A DNA stretch of 64,000 nucleotides, from the NCBI RefSeq assembly GCF_902506505.1, contig NZ_LR733406.1, positions 1,289,200-1,353,199 on the forward strand, in the 5' to 3' direction. The DNA is from Pseudomonas sp. 8AS. GTDB taxonomy: Bacteria; Pseudomonadota; Gammaproteobacteria; Pseudomonadales; Pseudomonadaceae. Every line of letters starts with the position of its first letter. The first letter of the stretch is position 1. The notes beneath the pieces are model-generated. The model was not told where the DNA came from. It saw only the letters and a list, made by a program, of their open reading frames with translations, and made no database searches. This document shows positions 1-12,646 of the stretch, in pieces. A program made the position numbers and the translations under genes.

Positions 1-1
1 C

Positions 2-826
2 ACGCTCGAGTTGTTGCTGCGCGAGCCCGATTCGACGGCACAGAGCACTCGCCAGCTGGTGTTGCGTGATTGGCAGAAAGGTGTCGAGCAGCCCGATCCG
101 CTGCAGTCACTGGGTATTCGCCCGTGGCGCCCGGCCATGGCGCCGATTCTGCAGGAAATCGACCCCGAGGGGCCGGCGCAGGCGGCGGGCGTGCGCAAGG
201 GCGATCGCCTGCTGCTGATCGGCGAGCAGCGCATCGATGACTGGCAGCAGGTGCTGGATGTGCTGCGCGAACTGCCGGGCCAGCAGGTGCGCCTGCTGGT
301 CGAGCGCGGCGGGCGCGAGCTGGAGTTCACGGTGAATCTTGCCGTGCGCGGCGAAGGTGAGGCGCGAGGCGGTTATCTCGGCGTCGGCGTCGGTGCCGTC
401 GAGTGGCCGCCGCAGATGCTGCGCGAAGTCCGCTACGGTCCGCTGGATGCGCTGGGCGAAGGGCTGCGGCGCACCTGGCACATGACCCTGCTGACCTTCG
501 ATTCGGTGCGCAAAATGCTGGTCGGCGAGCTGTCGGTAAAAAACTTGAGTGGGCCGATAACCATTGCTAAAGTGGCGGGCGCTTCAGCCCAGTCGGGAGT
601 GGGGGATTTCCTCTATTTCCTGTCCCTGCTGAGCATTAGTTTGGGGGTTCTCAATCTGCTGCCCATTCCTGTGCTGGATGGGGGGCATCTGCTGTTCTAC
701 CTGATCGAGTGGGTGCGGGGTCGCCCACTGTCCGAGCGGGTGCAGAGTTGGGGCATGCAGGTGGGCATCAGTCTGGTGCTCGGGGTGATGTTGCTGGCCC
801 TGATCAACGACTTGGGCCGTCTGTAA
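2..826 (+). CDS. rseP: RseP site-2 zinc metalloprotease, C-terminal part (5' truncated by window)
   Basis: Inner-membrane intramembrane protease that cleaves anti-sigma factor RseA/MucA in the envelope stress cascade. The frame is open from base 2, so the N-terminal HExxH site lies outside the window. Visible are a PDZ domain (LGIRPWRPAMAPILQEI, then DPEGPAQAAGVRKGDRLL), the conserved loop PIPVLDGGHLLFYL carrying the LDG metal-ligand motif, and a final transmembrane helix ending in LINDLGRL. It sits directly upstream of bamA, the usual order in gammaproteobacteria. A hairpin follows its stop codon. Family identity is secure; the true start is not visible. Confidence 0.96.
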   Translation, partial: TLELLLREPDSTAQSTRQLVLRDWQKGVEQPDPLQSLGIRPWRPAMAPILQEIDPEGPAQAAGVRKGDRLLLIGEQRIDDWQQVLDVLRELPGQQVRLLVERGGRELEFTVNLAVRGEGEARGGYLGVGVGAVEWPPQMLREVRYGPLDALGEGLRRTWHMTLLTFDSVRKMLVGELSVKNLSGPITIAKVAGASAQSGVGDFLYFLSLLSISLGVLNLLPIPVLDGGHLLFYLIEWVRGRPLSERVQSWGMQVGISLVLGVMLLALINDLGRL

Positions 827-842
827 CAAATCGCTGAATTGC

Positions 843-869
843 GAAGCTGCCGCCCATTGCGGCGGCTTC
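843..869 (+). terminator. Hairpin between rseP and bamA
   Basis: An 11-bp stem (843-853 with 859-869, one G.U pair) closes a 5-base loop and is followed by TTTATT. It looks like a rho-independent terminator or attenuator that would partly separate rseP from bamA. The bamA ribosome binding site follows within 25 bases, so read-through is likely to matter. Confidence 0.6.
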
Positions 870-900
870 TTTATTGTCAGTTGGAATAAGAAAGGACTTC

Positions 901-3309
901 ATGAAACGTCTGCTGCTACCTGCGGTACTCGCCGCATTGATGATCGCCGAAGTTCACGCCGAGTCCTTCACCATCTCAGATATTCGCGTCAACGGCCTGC
1001 AGCGGGTTTCCGCGGGCAGCCTGTTCGGCGCCCTGCCGCTCAACGTCGGTGAGCAGGCGGATGACGGCAGCCTGGTCGAGGCCACCCGTGCACTGTTCAA
1101 AACCGGTTTTTTCCAGGATATCCAGCTCGGTCGCGATGGCGATGTGCTGGTCATCACCGTGGTCGAGCGTCCGTCGATTTCCGGCGTGGAGATCGAAGGC
1201 AACAAGGCGATCAGCACCGAAGACCTGATGAAGGGCCTGGAGCAGTCCGGCCTGGCCGAGGGCGAAATCTTCCAGCGCGCCACCCTCGAAGGCGTGCGCA
1301 ACGAGCTGCTGCGCCAGTACGTGGCCCAGGGCCGCTATTCGGCCAGCATCGAAGCCGAAGTGATTCCGCAGCCGCGTAACCGCGTGGCACTGAAGATCGA
1401 GATCAACGAAGGCTCGGTTGCCGCCATCCAGCACATCAACGTGGTGGGCAACACGGTCTTCTCCGATGAGGACCTGGTCGGCCTGTTCGAGCTGAAGACC
1501 ACCAACTGGCTGTCCTTCTTCAAGAACGATGACAAGTATGCCCGCGAGAAGCTGTCTGGCGACCTGGAGCGTCTGCGCTCCTACTACCTGGATCGCGGCT
1601 ACATCAACATGGATATCTCCTCCACTCAGGTATCCATCACCCCGGACAAGAAGCACGTCTACGTTACCGTCAACGTCGATGAAGGCGACAAGTACAGCGT
1701 CAGCGAGGTCAAGCTCTCCGGTGACCTGAAAGTGCCGGAAGAGGAAGTCAAGAAACTGCTGCTGGTCAAGCAGGGCCAGGTCTTCTCGCGCAAGGTAATG
1801 ACCACCACCTCCGAGCTGATCACCCGCCGCCTGGGCAACGAGGGCTACACCTTCGCCAACGTCAACGGCGTGCCGCAGCCCAACGACGAAGACAAGACCG
1901 TCGCCATCACCTTCGTGGTCGACCCGGGCAAGCGCGCCTACGTCAATCGCATCAACTTCCGTGGCAATACCAAGACCGAAGACGAAGTGCTGCGCCGCGA
2001 AATGCGCCAGATGGAAGGTGGCTGGGCCTCGACCTACCTGATCGACCAGTCCAAGACCCGCCTCGAGCGCCTGGGCTACTTCAAGGAAGTCAACGTCGAG
2101 ACCCCGCAGGTGCCGGGTACCGACGACCAGGTCGACGTCAACTACAGCGTCGAGGAACAGGCCTCCGGCTCGATCACCGCCAGCGTCGGTTTCGCCCAGA
2201 ACGCCGGCCTGATCCTCGGCGGTTCGATCAGCCAGAACAACTTCCTCGGTACCGGCAACAAGGTCAGTGTCGGCCTGACCCGCAGCGAATACCAGACCAG
2301 CTACAACTTCGGCTTCGTCGACCCCTACTGGACGCCGGACGGTGTTAGTCTGGGCTACAACGCCTTCTACCGCACCACCGACTACGACGACCTCGACTAC
2401 GATGTGTCGAGCTATGCGGTGGACAGCTATGGTGCCGGGGTGAGCATCGGCTACCCGATCAGCGAGATATCGCGCCTGACCTATGGACTGACCATCCAGA
2501 GTGACAGCATCGATACGGGCTCCTACACCGTCGATGAAATCCTCGATTTCCTCGAGGAGGAGGGCGAGGACTACCTGAACCTGAAAGCCTCGATCGGCTG
2601 GTCCGAGTCCACCCTCAACCGTGGCGTGCTGGCCACCCGCGGCCACTCCCAGAGCCTGGTGCTGGAAAGCACCGTGCCGGGCAGCGACCTGTCGTTCTTC
2701 AAGCTGGACTACCGAGGCCAGCTGTTCAAACCGGTGACCGACAACTACACCCTGCGCTTCCATACCGAACTGGGCTATGGCGACAGCTACGGCTCCACCT
2801 CCGACCTGCCGTTCTACGAGAACTACTACGCCGGCGGCTTCAACTCGGTGCGCGGCTTCGAGGACAGCTCGTTGGGGCCACGTAGTACTCCGAGTCGTGC
2901 ATACCGGAATTTGCCTGCGAATGATCCGGCCAACGTCAATACATGTAATCCTGAAACGGGAGTGTGTACCGATCCTGACCAGGATCCGTTGCCCTTCGGT
3001 GGTAACGTACTGATCCAGGGTGGCGTGGAAATGCTGTTCCCGATGCCGTTCGTCAAGGACCAGCGCTCCCTGCGTACCTCGCTGTTCTGGGACGTGGGTA
3101 ACGTCTACGACACCAATTGCTCCACCGCCCAGAAGGACAATGGCAACACCTGCGACCTGGATATCGGCGAGCTGGCCAGTTCTGTGGGTGTGGGCGTGAC
3201 CTGGATCACGGCCATGGGCCCGCTGAGCTTCAGCCTGGCGGCGCCGATCAAGAAGCCGGATGATGCGGACACGCAAATCTTCCAGTTCTCTCTGGGCCAG
3301 ACCTTCTAA
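901..3309 (+). CDS. bamA: BamA, outer-membrane protein assembly factor
   Basis: Core of the BAM complex, which folds beta-barrel proteins into the outer membrane. The ATG at 901 is chosen because AAAGGA precedes it and it begins a clean signal peptide (MKRLLLPAVLAALMIAEVHA); the upstream TTG at 874 has no support. The 802 residues match the family: five POTRA domains (about 21-425), then a 16-strand barrel. The loop 6 motif VRGF is present at about residue 654. Just after it lies a roughly 40-codon stretch with atypical codons and two cysteines (TCNPETGVC), and a later loop has a second cysteine pair (NCSTAQKDNGNTCD). The C-terminus ends in phenylalanine, as in barrel proteins. Next gene is skp. 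Confidence 0.98.
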   Translation: MKRLLLPAVLAALMIAEVHAESFTISDIRVNGLQRVSAGSLFGALPLNVGEQADDGSLVEATRALFKTGFFQDIQLGRDGDVLVITVVERPSISGVEIEGNKAISTEDLMKGLEQSGLAEGEIFQRATLEGVRNELLRQYVAQGRYSASIEAEVIPQPRNRVALKIEINEGSVAAIQHINVVGNTVFSDEDLVGLFELKTTNWLSFFKNDDKYAREKLSGDLERLRSYYLDRGYINMDISSTQVSITPDKKHVYVTVNVDEGDKYSVSEVKLSGDLKVPEEEVKKLLLVKQGQVFSRKVMTTTSELITRRLGNEGYTFANVNGVPQPNDEDKTVAITFVVDPGKRAYVNRINFRGNTKTEDEVLRREMRQMEGGWASTYLIDQSKTRLERLGYFKEVNVETPQVPGTDDQVDVNYSVEEQASGSITASVGFAQNAGLILGGSISQNNFLGTGNKVSVGLTRSEYQTSYNFGFVDPYWTPDGVSLGYNAFYRTTDYDDLDYDVSSYAVDSYGAGVSIGYPISEISRLTYGLTIQSDSIDTGSYTVDEILDFLEEEGEDYLNLKASIGWSESTLNRGVLATRGHSQSLVLESTVPGSDLSFFKLDYRGQLFKPVTDNYTLRFHTELGYGDSYGSTSDLPFYENYYAGGFNSVRGFEDSSLGPRSTPSRAYRNLPANDPANVNTCNPETGVCTDPDQDPLPFGGNVLIQGGVEMLFPMPFVKDQRSLRTSLFWDVGNVYDTNCSTAQKDNGNTCDLDIGELASSVGVGVTWITAMGPLSFSLAAPIKKPDDADTQIFQFSLGQTF

Positions 3310-3351
3310 TTGCTTGATAAATGACAACAGTCTTTGTTGCGGGAGTGCATC

Positions 3352-3855
3352 GTGCGTAAGTTGACTCAATGGGTACTGATCACCATGGCCTTGGTGGCGA
3401 CTCCGGCTTTTGCCGAGATGAAGGTGGCGGTACTGAACTATCAAATGGCCCTGCTTGAGTCTGATGCCGCGAAGAAATACGCCGTGGATGCCGAGAAGAA
3501 GTTCGGTCCGCAACTGAACAAGCTCAAGCAGCTGGAAACCGATGCCAAGCGCATTCAGGACCGTCTGGTCAAGGAAGGCGAGCGCATGCAGCAGGCCGAG
3601 CGCGAGCGCCTGGAGCTCGAATTCAAGCAGAAGGCGCGCGACTTCCAGTTCCAGTCCAAGGAACTGAACGAAGCCAAGGCGATTTCCGATCGCGACATGC
3701 TCAAGCAGCTCAAGCCGAAGTTGGACAAGGCGGTCGAGGAAGTGATCAAGGGCGGCAGCTTCGACCTGGTGCTGGAGCGCGGCGCGGTGATCGATGTCAA
3801 ACCGCAGTTCGACATCACCCGCCAGGTCATCGAGCGCATGAACAAGCTGCGCTGA
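3352..3855 (+). CDS. skp: Skp/OmpH periplasmic chaperone
   Basis: Periplasmic holdase that carries unfolded outer-membrane proteins from Sec to BamA. GTG at 3352 is chosen as start because GGGAG lies 6 bases upstream and the protein then opens with a signal peptide ([21 protein letters not shown]); a TTG start at 3334 would add a poor leader. The 167-residue product is rich in Lys, Glu and Gln, with a long coiled-coil tentacle region (about 45-130), as expected for Skp. It lies 42 bases after bamA and 2 bases before lpxD, the standard arrangement. Confidence 0.95.
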   Translation: MRKLTQWVLITMALVATPAFAEMKVAVLNYQMALLESDAAKKYAVDAEKKFGPQLNKLKQLETDAKRIQDRLVKEGERMQQAERERLELEFKQKARDFQFQSKELNEAKAISDRDMLKQLKPKLDKAVEEVIKGGSFDLVLERGAVIDVKPQFDITRQVIERMNKLR

Positions 3856-3857
3856 TC

Positions 3858-4916
3858 ATGAGCGCCGTGTCGTTTACCCTTGGCCAGCTGGCTGAACGTC
3901 TGGGTGCCACCCTGCGTGGCGCCGCCGACAAACCGGTGCGTGGCCTGGCCTCCCTGCAGGATGCCGGCGGCGACCAGTTGAGCTTCCTGGCCAACGCTCA
4001 GTACCGCAAGTTTCTCGCTGCCACCGAGGCCGCGGCGGTATTGCTGACGCCAGCCGATGCCGAAGGCTACGCGGGCGATGCCCTGCTGGTGGCCAATCCC
4101 TACCTGGCCTATGCCCAGCTTTCCCATCTGTTCGATCGCAAGCCCGCTGCCGCTGCCGGGGTGCACCCGACTGCCGTGGTGGCGGCCGATGCGCAGGTCG
4201 ATGCGACTGCCAGCATCGGTGCCTATGCGGTGATCGAAAGCGCTGCGCGGATCGCCGCCGGCGTGACCATCGGCGCCCATTGCGTGATCGGCGCGCGCAG
4301 TTCCATCGGCGAAAATGGCTGGCTGGCGCCGCGCGTGACCCTGTATCACGACGTGCATATCGGCAAGCGCGTGGTCATCCAGTCCGGTGCCGTACTCGGT
4401 GGTGAAGGCTTCGGCTTTGCCAACGAGAAGGGCGTCTGGCGCAAGATCGCGCAGATCGGTGGCGTGACCCTGGGCGACGACGTCGAAATCGGTGCCAACA
4501 CCACCATCGATCGCGGCGCTTTGGCCGATACGCTGATCGGCAACGGCGTCAAGCTGGATAACCAGATCATGATCGCGCACAACGTGCAGGTCGGCGACAA
4601 CACCGCGATGGCTGGCTGCGTGGGTATTTCCGGCAGCACCAAGATCGGCAGCAACTGCATGATTGCCGGCGGTGTCGGCATGGTCGGGCACATCGAGGTG
4701 TGCGACAACGTGTTCGTTACCGGGATGACCATGGTCACCCGTTCGATTACCGAGCCCGGGGCCTATTCCTCGGGCACGGCGATGCAAACTGCGGCCGACT
4801 GGAAGAAGAGTGCCGCGCGCATTCGCCAGCTGGACGATATGGCACGCCGCCTGCGCGATATGGAAAAGCGCCTGGCTGCCGTGACCTCGGGCGACGATGC
4901 CTCATCAGATGCCTGA
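3858..4916 (+). CDS. lpxD: LpxD, UDP-3-O-(3-hydroxyacyl)glucosamine N-acyltransferase
   Basis: Third acylation step of lipid A synthesis: adds a 3-hydroxyacyl chain from ACP to the 2-amino group of UDP-3-O-acyl-glucosamine, in the cytosol. At 352 residues it has the N-terminal nucleotide-binding domain ([30 protein letters not shown]) and then a left-handed beta-helix of hexapeptide repeats (for example [16 protein letters not shown]). The catalytic His region [11 protein letters not shown] is present, and a C-terminal helix ends the trimer domain. Two bases follow the skp stop, so the two genes are co-transcribed. Confidence 0.98.
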   Translation: MSAVSFTLGQLAERLGATLRGAADKPVRGLASLQDAGGDQLSFLANAQYRKFLAATEAAAVLLTPADAEGYAGDALLVANPYLAYAQLSHLFDRKPAAAAGVHPTAVVAADAQVDATASIGAYAVIESAARIAAGVTIGAHCVIGARSSIGENGWLAPRVTLYHDVHIGKRVVIQSGAVLGGEGFGFANEKGVWRKIAQIGGVTLGDDVEIGANTTIDRGALADTLIGNGVKLDNQIMIAHNVQVGDNTAMAGCVGISGSTKIGSNCMIAGGVGMVGHIEVCDNVFVTGMTMVTRSITEPGAYSSGTAMQTAADWKKSAARIRQLDDMARRLRDMEKRLAAVTSGDDASSDA

Positions 4917-4963
4917 TCCGCGTCCGACGCAGGCTCCCATTTTTTAGAACAGGCTTTCCGTAC

Positions 4964-5404
4964 ATGATGGACATCAACGAGATTCGCGAGTATTTGCCGC
5001 ACCGTTACCCTTTCCTGCTGGTGGATCGGGTGGTGGACTTGGATGTTGAAGGCAAGAAGATTCGCGCCTACAAGAATGTCAGCATCAACGAGCCGTTCTT
5101 CAACGGCCACTTCCCCCAGCACCCGATCATGCCGGGCGTGCTGATCATTGAAGCCATGGCCCAGGCCGCCGGCATCCTCGGCTTCAAGATGCTCGACGTG
5201 AAGCCGGCCGACGGCACGCTGTACTACTTTGTCGGCTCGGACAAGCTACGCTTTCGCCAGCCGGTGCTGCCGGGCGATCAGCTGATCCTGGAAGCGCGCT
5301 TCCTCAGCTGCAAGCGCAGCATCTGGAAGTTCGAGTGCCAGGCCACTGTCGATGGCAAGGAAGTCTGCTCGGCGGAAATCATCTGTGCGGAACGCAAACT
5401 ATGA
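4964..5404 (+). CDS. fabZ: FabZ, 3-hydroxyacyl-ACP dehydratase
   Basis: Dehydrates 3-hydroxyacyl-ACP in fatty acid elongation, competing with LpxA/LpxD for the same substrate pool. The 146-residue hotdog protein starts [19 protein letters not shown]. It carries the catalytic pair in [12 protein letters not shown] (His) and IIEAMAQ (Glu). ATG at 4964 is chosen because the family begins exactly there; a longer open frame upstream overlaps lpxD and is not credible. Its TGA overlaps the lpxA ATG by 4 bases (ATGA), indicating translational coupling. Confidence 0.98.
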   Translation: MMDINEIREYLPHRYPFLLVDRVVDLDVEGKKIRAYKNVSINEPFFNGHFPQHPIMPGVLIIEAMAQAAGILGFKMLDVKPADGTLYYFVGSDKLRFRQPVLPGDQLILEARFLSCKRSIWKFECQATVDGKEVCSAEIICAERKL

Positions 5405-6177
5405 GTTTGATTGACCCTCGCGCCATCATCGATCCGTCGGCCAGGCTGGCGGATGACGTTCAGGTCGGCCCCTGGTCGATCATTGGGCCCGATGTGGAAA
5501 TTGGCGAGGGCACAGTGGTCGGCCCGCACGTGATCGTCAAGGGCCCGACCAAGATCGGCAAGCACAACAAGATCTACCAGTTCTCTTCGGTCGGTGAAGA
5601 CACTCCGGACCTGAAGTACAACGGCGAGCCGACCCGCCTGGTGATCGGCGACCATAACGTGATCCGCGAGGGCGTGACCATCCACCGCGGCACCGTGCAG
5701 GACCGCTCGGAAACCACCATCGGCGACCACAACCTGCTGATGGCCTATGTGCATATCGGCCACGACAGCGTGCTGGGCAACCACTGCATCCTGGTCAACA
5801 ACACCGCCCTGGCCGGTCATGTGCAGATGGACGACTGGGCGATCCTCTCCGGCTTCACCCTGGTCCACCAGTTCTGCCGCATCGGCGCGCACAGCTTCTC
5901 CGGCATGGGCACGGCGATCGGCAAGGATGTGCCGGCCTACGTCACCGTGTTCGGCAACCCGGCCGAGGCGCGCAGCATGAACTTCGAGGGCATGCGTCGG
6001 CGTGGTTTCAGCACCGAGGCCATCGCCGCCCTGCGCCGCGCCTACAAGGTGGTGTATCGCCAGGGGCTGACCGTCGAGCAGGCCCTGGCCGAGCTGGCCG
6101 AAGCATCGGCGCAGTTTCCGGAAGTGGCGGTATTTCGCGACTCCATCCAGGCCTCGACCCGCGGCATCACCCGCTAA
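5401..6177 (+). CDS. lpxA: LpxA, UDP-N-acetylglucosamine O-acyltransferase
   Basis: First step of lipid A synthesis: transfers a 3-hydroxyacyl chain from ACP to UDP-GlcNAc. The 258 residues match the Pseudomonas enzyme length. The left-handed beta-helix hexapeptide repeats run from about residue 5 to 180, with the catalytic histidine region [15 protein letters not shown], followed by a helical C-terminal domain. Its start overlaps the fabZ stop, and lpxB begins 3 bases after its own stop, so fabZ-lpxA-lpxB form a coupled unit. Confidence 0.98.
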   Translation: MSLIDPRAIIDPSARLADDVQVGPWSIIGPDVEIGEGTVVGPHVIVKGPTKIGKHNKIYQFSSVGEDTPDLKYNGEPTRLVIGDHNVIREGVTIHRGTVQDRSETTIGDHNLLMAYVHIGHDSVLGNHCILVNNTALAGHVQMDDWAILSGFTLVHQFCRIGAHSFSGMGTAIGKDVPAYVTVFGNPAEARSMNFEGMRRRGFSTEAIAALRRAYKVVYRQGLTVEQALAELAEASAQFPEVAVFRDSIQASTRGITR

Positions 6178-6180
6178 GTC

Positions 6181-7314
6181 ATGAGCCGTCCCCTACGCAT
6201 AGCGCTGGTCGCCGGCGAGACCTCCGGCGACATCCTCGGCGCCGGTCTGATGCAGGCGCTCAAGATCCAGCATCCAGATGCCGAATTTATCGGTATCGGT
6301 GGCCCGCGTATGCAGGCCGAAGGCCTGGCGTCCTATTTCCCCATGGAGCGTCTGGCGGTCATGGGACTGGTCGAGGTGCTCGGCCGCTTGCCGGAGCTGC
6401 TGGCCCGGCGCAAGCGCCTGATCCGCACGCTGATCGACGCCAAACCGGATGTGTTCATCGGTATCGATGCGCCGGACTTCAACCTGACCCTCGAACTCAA
6501 GCTGCGCCAGGCCGGGATCAAGACCGTGCACTACGTCAGTCCGTCGGTCTGGGCCTGGCGGCAGAAGCGTGTGCTGAAGATCCGCCAAGCCTGCGACCTG
6601 ATGCTGACCCTGTTTCCCTTCGAGGCCAAGTTCTACCTCGACCATCAGGTGCCGGTGCGTTTCGTCGGGCATCCCTTGGCCAATACCATTCCCTTGCAGG
6701 CCGATCGCCAGGCGGCTCGGGCGGCCCTGGGAGTGCCGGCCGAGGTGCCGCTGGTGGCGCTGCTGCCGGGCAGTCGTGGCGGGGAAGTGGCGCGCCTGGG
6801 CGAGCTGTTCCTCGATACGGCGCAGCGCCTGCGTGCGCTGCGTTCGGGCGTGCAGTTCGTGCTGCCCTGCGCCAGTGCCGAGCGGCGGGCTCAGCTGGAG
6901 GCATTGCTGGCCAGTCGCGATCTGCCGTTGCTGTTGCTCGATGGCCAGTCCCACGAAGCCCTGGCGGCCTGCGATGCGGTGTTGATCGCCTCCGGTACGG
7001 CGACCCTGGAGGCGCTGTTGTACAAGCGGCCGATGGTGGTGGCCTACCGCGTGGCGCCGCTGACTTATCGGATCCTCAAACGCCTGGTGAAAAGCCCGTA
7101 CATTTCCCTGCCCAATCTGCTGGCCGAGCGCATGCTGGTGCCGGAGCTGATCCAGGATGCCGCTACGCCCGATGCCCTGGCCCAGGCCCTGGTGCCGCTG
7201 CTGGACAATGGCGTGGAGCAGACCCAGGGCTTCGATGTGATTCATCGCGCGCTGCGCCAGGATGCCTCGCAGCAGGCCGCCGATGCGGTGCTCAAGCTGG
7301 CGGGGCAGGGCTGA
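6181..7314 (+). CDS. lpxB: LpxB, lipid-A-disaccharide synthase
   Basis: Membrane-associated GT19 glycosyltransferase that condenses UDP-2,3-diacylglucosamine with lipid X to form the tetra-acyl disaccharide. At 377 residues it shows the N-terminal motif [15 protein letters not shown], the family signature [15 protein letters not shown], and the nucleotide-binding [11 protein letters not shown] in the C-terminal Rossmann half. TGA overlaps the rnhB ATG by one base (TGATG). Confidence 0.98.
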   Translation: MSRPLRIALVAGETSGDILGAGLMQALKIQHPDAEFIGIGGPRMQAEGLASYFPMERLAVMGLVEVLGRLPELLARRKRLIRTLIDAKPDVFIGIDAPDFNLTLELKLRQAGIKTVHYVSPSVWAWRQKRVLKIRQACDLMLTLFPFEAKFYLDHQVPVRFVGHPLANTIPLQADRQAARAALGVPAEVPLVALLPGSRGGEVARLGELFLDTAQRLRALRSGVQFVLPCASAERRAQLEALLASRDLPLLLLDGQSHEALAACDAVLIASGTATLEALLYKRPMVVAYRVAPLTYRILKRLVKSPYISLPNLLAERMLVPELIQDAATPDALAQALVPLLDNGVEQTQGFDVIHRALRQDASQQAADAVLKLAGQG

Positions 7315-7916
7315 TGCAGCTGGGTCTGGATTTCAGCCTGGTCGAGGAGCTGGTCGCCGGCGTCGATGAGGTCGGTCGCGGCCCCTTGTGCGGTCCGGTG
7401 GTGACGGCGGCGGTGATTCTCGACCCGTTGCGGCCGATCCTCGGTCTCAACGACTCGAAGAAGCTTAGCGAGGCGCGCCGCGAGAAGCTGTTCGACGAGA
7501 TCCGCGAAAAAGCCCTGGCCTGGTGCATTGCCCGCGCCGAGGTGGAGGAGATCGACCGCCTGAATATCCTGCACGCCACCATGCTGGCCATGCAGCGCGC
7601 GGTCGAAGGCCTGCAGGTGACGCCGCGCCTGGCGCTGATCGACGGCAACCGCTGCCCCAGGCTGGCGGTGCCCAGCGCGCCGGTGGTCAAGGGCGACAGC
7701 CAGGTGCCGGCCATCGCCGCCGCCTCGATCCTGGCCAAGGTCAGCCGTGACCGCGAGATGCAGGAGTTGGAAGCCCTGTATCCCGGTTATGGCATCGGCG
7801 GGCACAAGGGCTACCCCACGCCGGTGCACCTGGAGGCGCTCAAGCGCCTGGGCGCCACGCCGATCCATCGCCGCTCCTTCGCCCCGGTGCGCGCGGTGCT
7901 GGCAGGAGTCGACTAG
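7314..7916 (+). CDS. rnhB: RnhB, ribonuclease HII
   Basis: Removes ribonucleotides embedded in DNA and RNA of RNA-DNA hybrids. The 200-residue protein has the signature [15 protein letters not shown] with the Asp-Glu metal site, the LNDSKKLS segment, and later active-site acidic residues. It is translationally coupled to lpxB through the TGATG overlap and ends the lipid A operon: two hairpins, one a strong terminator, follow before dnaE. Confidence 0.98.
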   Translation: MQLGLDFSLVEELVAGVDEVGRGPLCGPVVTAAVILDPLRPILGLNDSKKLSEARREKLFDEIREKALAWCIARAEVEEIDRLNILHATMLAMQRAVEGLQVTPRLALIDGNRCPRLAVPSAPVVKGDSQVPAIAAASILAKVSRDREMQELEALYPGYGIGGHKGYPTPVHLEALKRLGATPIHRRSFAPVRAVLAGVD

Positions 7917-7944
7917 CGACAGTCTCAAGCTGTCGTTTGAGTGC

Positions 7945-7966
7945 AGGCCCGGTACAATCCGGGCCT
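7945..7966 (+). terminator. Rho-independent terminator between rnhB and dnaE
   Basis: A perfect 8-bp stem (AGGCCCGG with CCGGGCCT) and a 6-base loop precede TATTGTTTTTG. A weaker 6-bp hairpin (CGACAG with CTGTCG, 7917-7935) lies just before it. Together they end the bamA-rnhB unit, so dnaE is likely to have its own promoter close to 7980. Confidence 0.8.
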
Positions 7967-7996
7967 TATTGTTTTTGTGTTCTGTACAGGATCGTC

Positions 7997-11518
<3,522 letters not shown>

Positions 11519-11636
11519 GGGGCAGGCCACAGGCTTGCCTTCTCGGCCTCGACCCTGGGCGCCTTATCCCTTAAGGTAATGCGCCAGATGGAACCAGCCG
11601 CCCGGCCATTCGGCCGCCGACGCAAGACGGACGCCT

Positions 11637-12587
11637 ATGAACCCGAACTTTCTCGATTTCGAACAGCCGATCGCCGACCTGCAAGCCAAGATCGAAGAGC
11701 TGCGCCTGGTCGGTAACGACAATGCGCTGAACATCAGCGACGAGATCTCCCGCCTGCAGGACAAGAGCAGCACGCTGACCGAAAGCATTTTCGGCAACCT
11801 CAGCAGCTGGCAGATCTCCAAGCTGTCGCGCCACCCGCGCCGGCCCTACACCCTCGACTACATCGAGCACATCTTCACTGAGTTCGACGAGCTGCATGGC
11901 GACCGCCACTTCTCCGACGATGCCGCCATAGTCGGCGGCGTTGCCCGCCTGGACGACCAGCCGGTAATGATCATCGGTCACCAGAAGGGCCGCGAAGTGC
12001 GCGAGAAGGTGCGCCGCAACTTCGGCATGCCGCGCCCGGAGGGCTACCGCAAGGCCTGCCGCCTGATGGAGATGGCCGAGCGCTTCAAGCTGCCGATCCT
12101 CACCTTCATCGACACCCCGGGCGCCTACCCGGGTATCGATGCCGAGGAGCGCAACCAGAGCGAAGCGATCGCCTGGAACCTGCGGGTGATGGCGCGCCTG
12201 AAAACCCCGATCATCGCCACCGTGATCGGCGAGGGCGGCTCCGGCGGGGCGCTGGCCATCGGCGTCTGCGACCAGCTGAACATGCTGCAGTACTCCACCT
12301 ATTCGGTGATCTCGCCGGAAGGCTGCGCCTCGATCCTGTGGAAGACCTCCGACAAGGCGCCGGAAGCGGCCGAAGCCATGGGCATCACCGCCGAGCGCCT
12401 GAAGGGCCTGGGCATAGTCGACAAGGTGATCGCCGAGCCGCTGGGTGGCGCCCACCGCGACCCGCAAGCCATGGCGGCGAGCATCCGCAAGGAGCTGCTG
12501 TCGCAGCTCAAGGATCTGCAGAAGCTGGATGCCGACAAGCTGCTGGAACGTCGCTATCAGCGCCTGATGAGCTACGGCATCGCCTGA
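11637..12587 (+). CDS. accA: AccA, acetyl-CoA carboxylase carboxyltransferase alpha subunit
   Basis: With AccD it transfers the carboxyl group from carboxybiotin to acetyl-CoA, giving malonyl-CoA for fatty acid synthesis. The 316 residues match the family. Recognisable segments are the N-terminal coiled helix ([18 protein letters not shown]), [18 protein letters not shown], and the oxyanion glycine run [18 protein letters not shown]. It lies 118 bases after dnaE and is closed by a UUCG-loop terminator. Confidence 0.98.
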   Translation: MNPNFLDFEQPIADLQAKIEELRLVGNDNALNISDEISRLQDKSSTLTESIFGNLSSWQISKLSRHPRRPYTLDYIEHIFTEFDELHGDRHFSDDAAIVGGVARLDDQPVMIIGHQKGREVREKVRRNFGMPRPEGYRKACRLMEMAERFKLPILTFIDTPGAYPGIDAEERNQSEAIAWNLRVMARLKTPIIATVIGEGGSGGALAIGVCDQLNMLQYSTYSVISPEGCASILWKTSDKAPEAAEAMGITAERLKGLGIVDKVIAEPLGGAHRDPQAMAASIRKELLSQLKDLQKLDADKLLERRYQRLMSYGIA

Positions 12588-12606
12588 GCCATCGGACAAT
12601 AGATGC

Positions 12607-12630
12607 ACAACGGGCCTTCGGGCCCGTTGT
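12607..12630 (+). terminator. UUCG-tetraloop terminator after accA
   Basis: A perfect 10-bp stem (ACAACGGGCC with GGCCCGTTGT) caps a TTCG loop and runs into TGTTT. It ends accA 12 bases before the tilS start, so tilS must have a promoter overlapping this region or rely on read-through. Confidence 0.85.
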
Positions 12631-12646
12631 TGTTTAAGCTAGGCCG

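Noticed and set aside
976..3513. An 845-codon minus-strand frame opposite bamA
   Set aside because: Shadow of bamA. No signal or domain is recognisable and it would run through the skp start.
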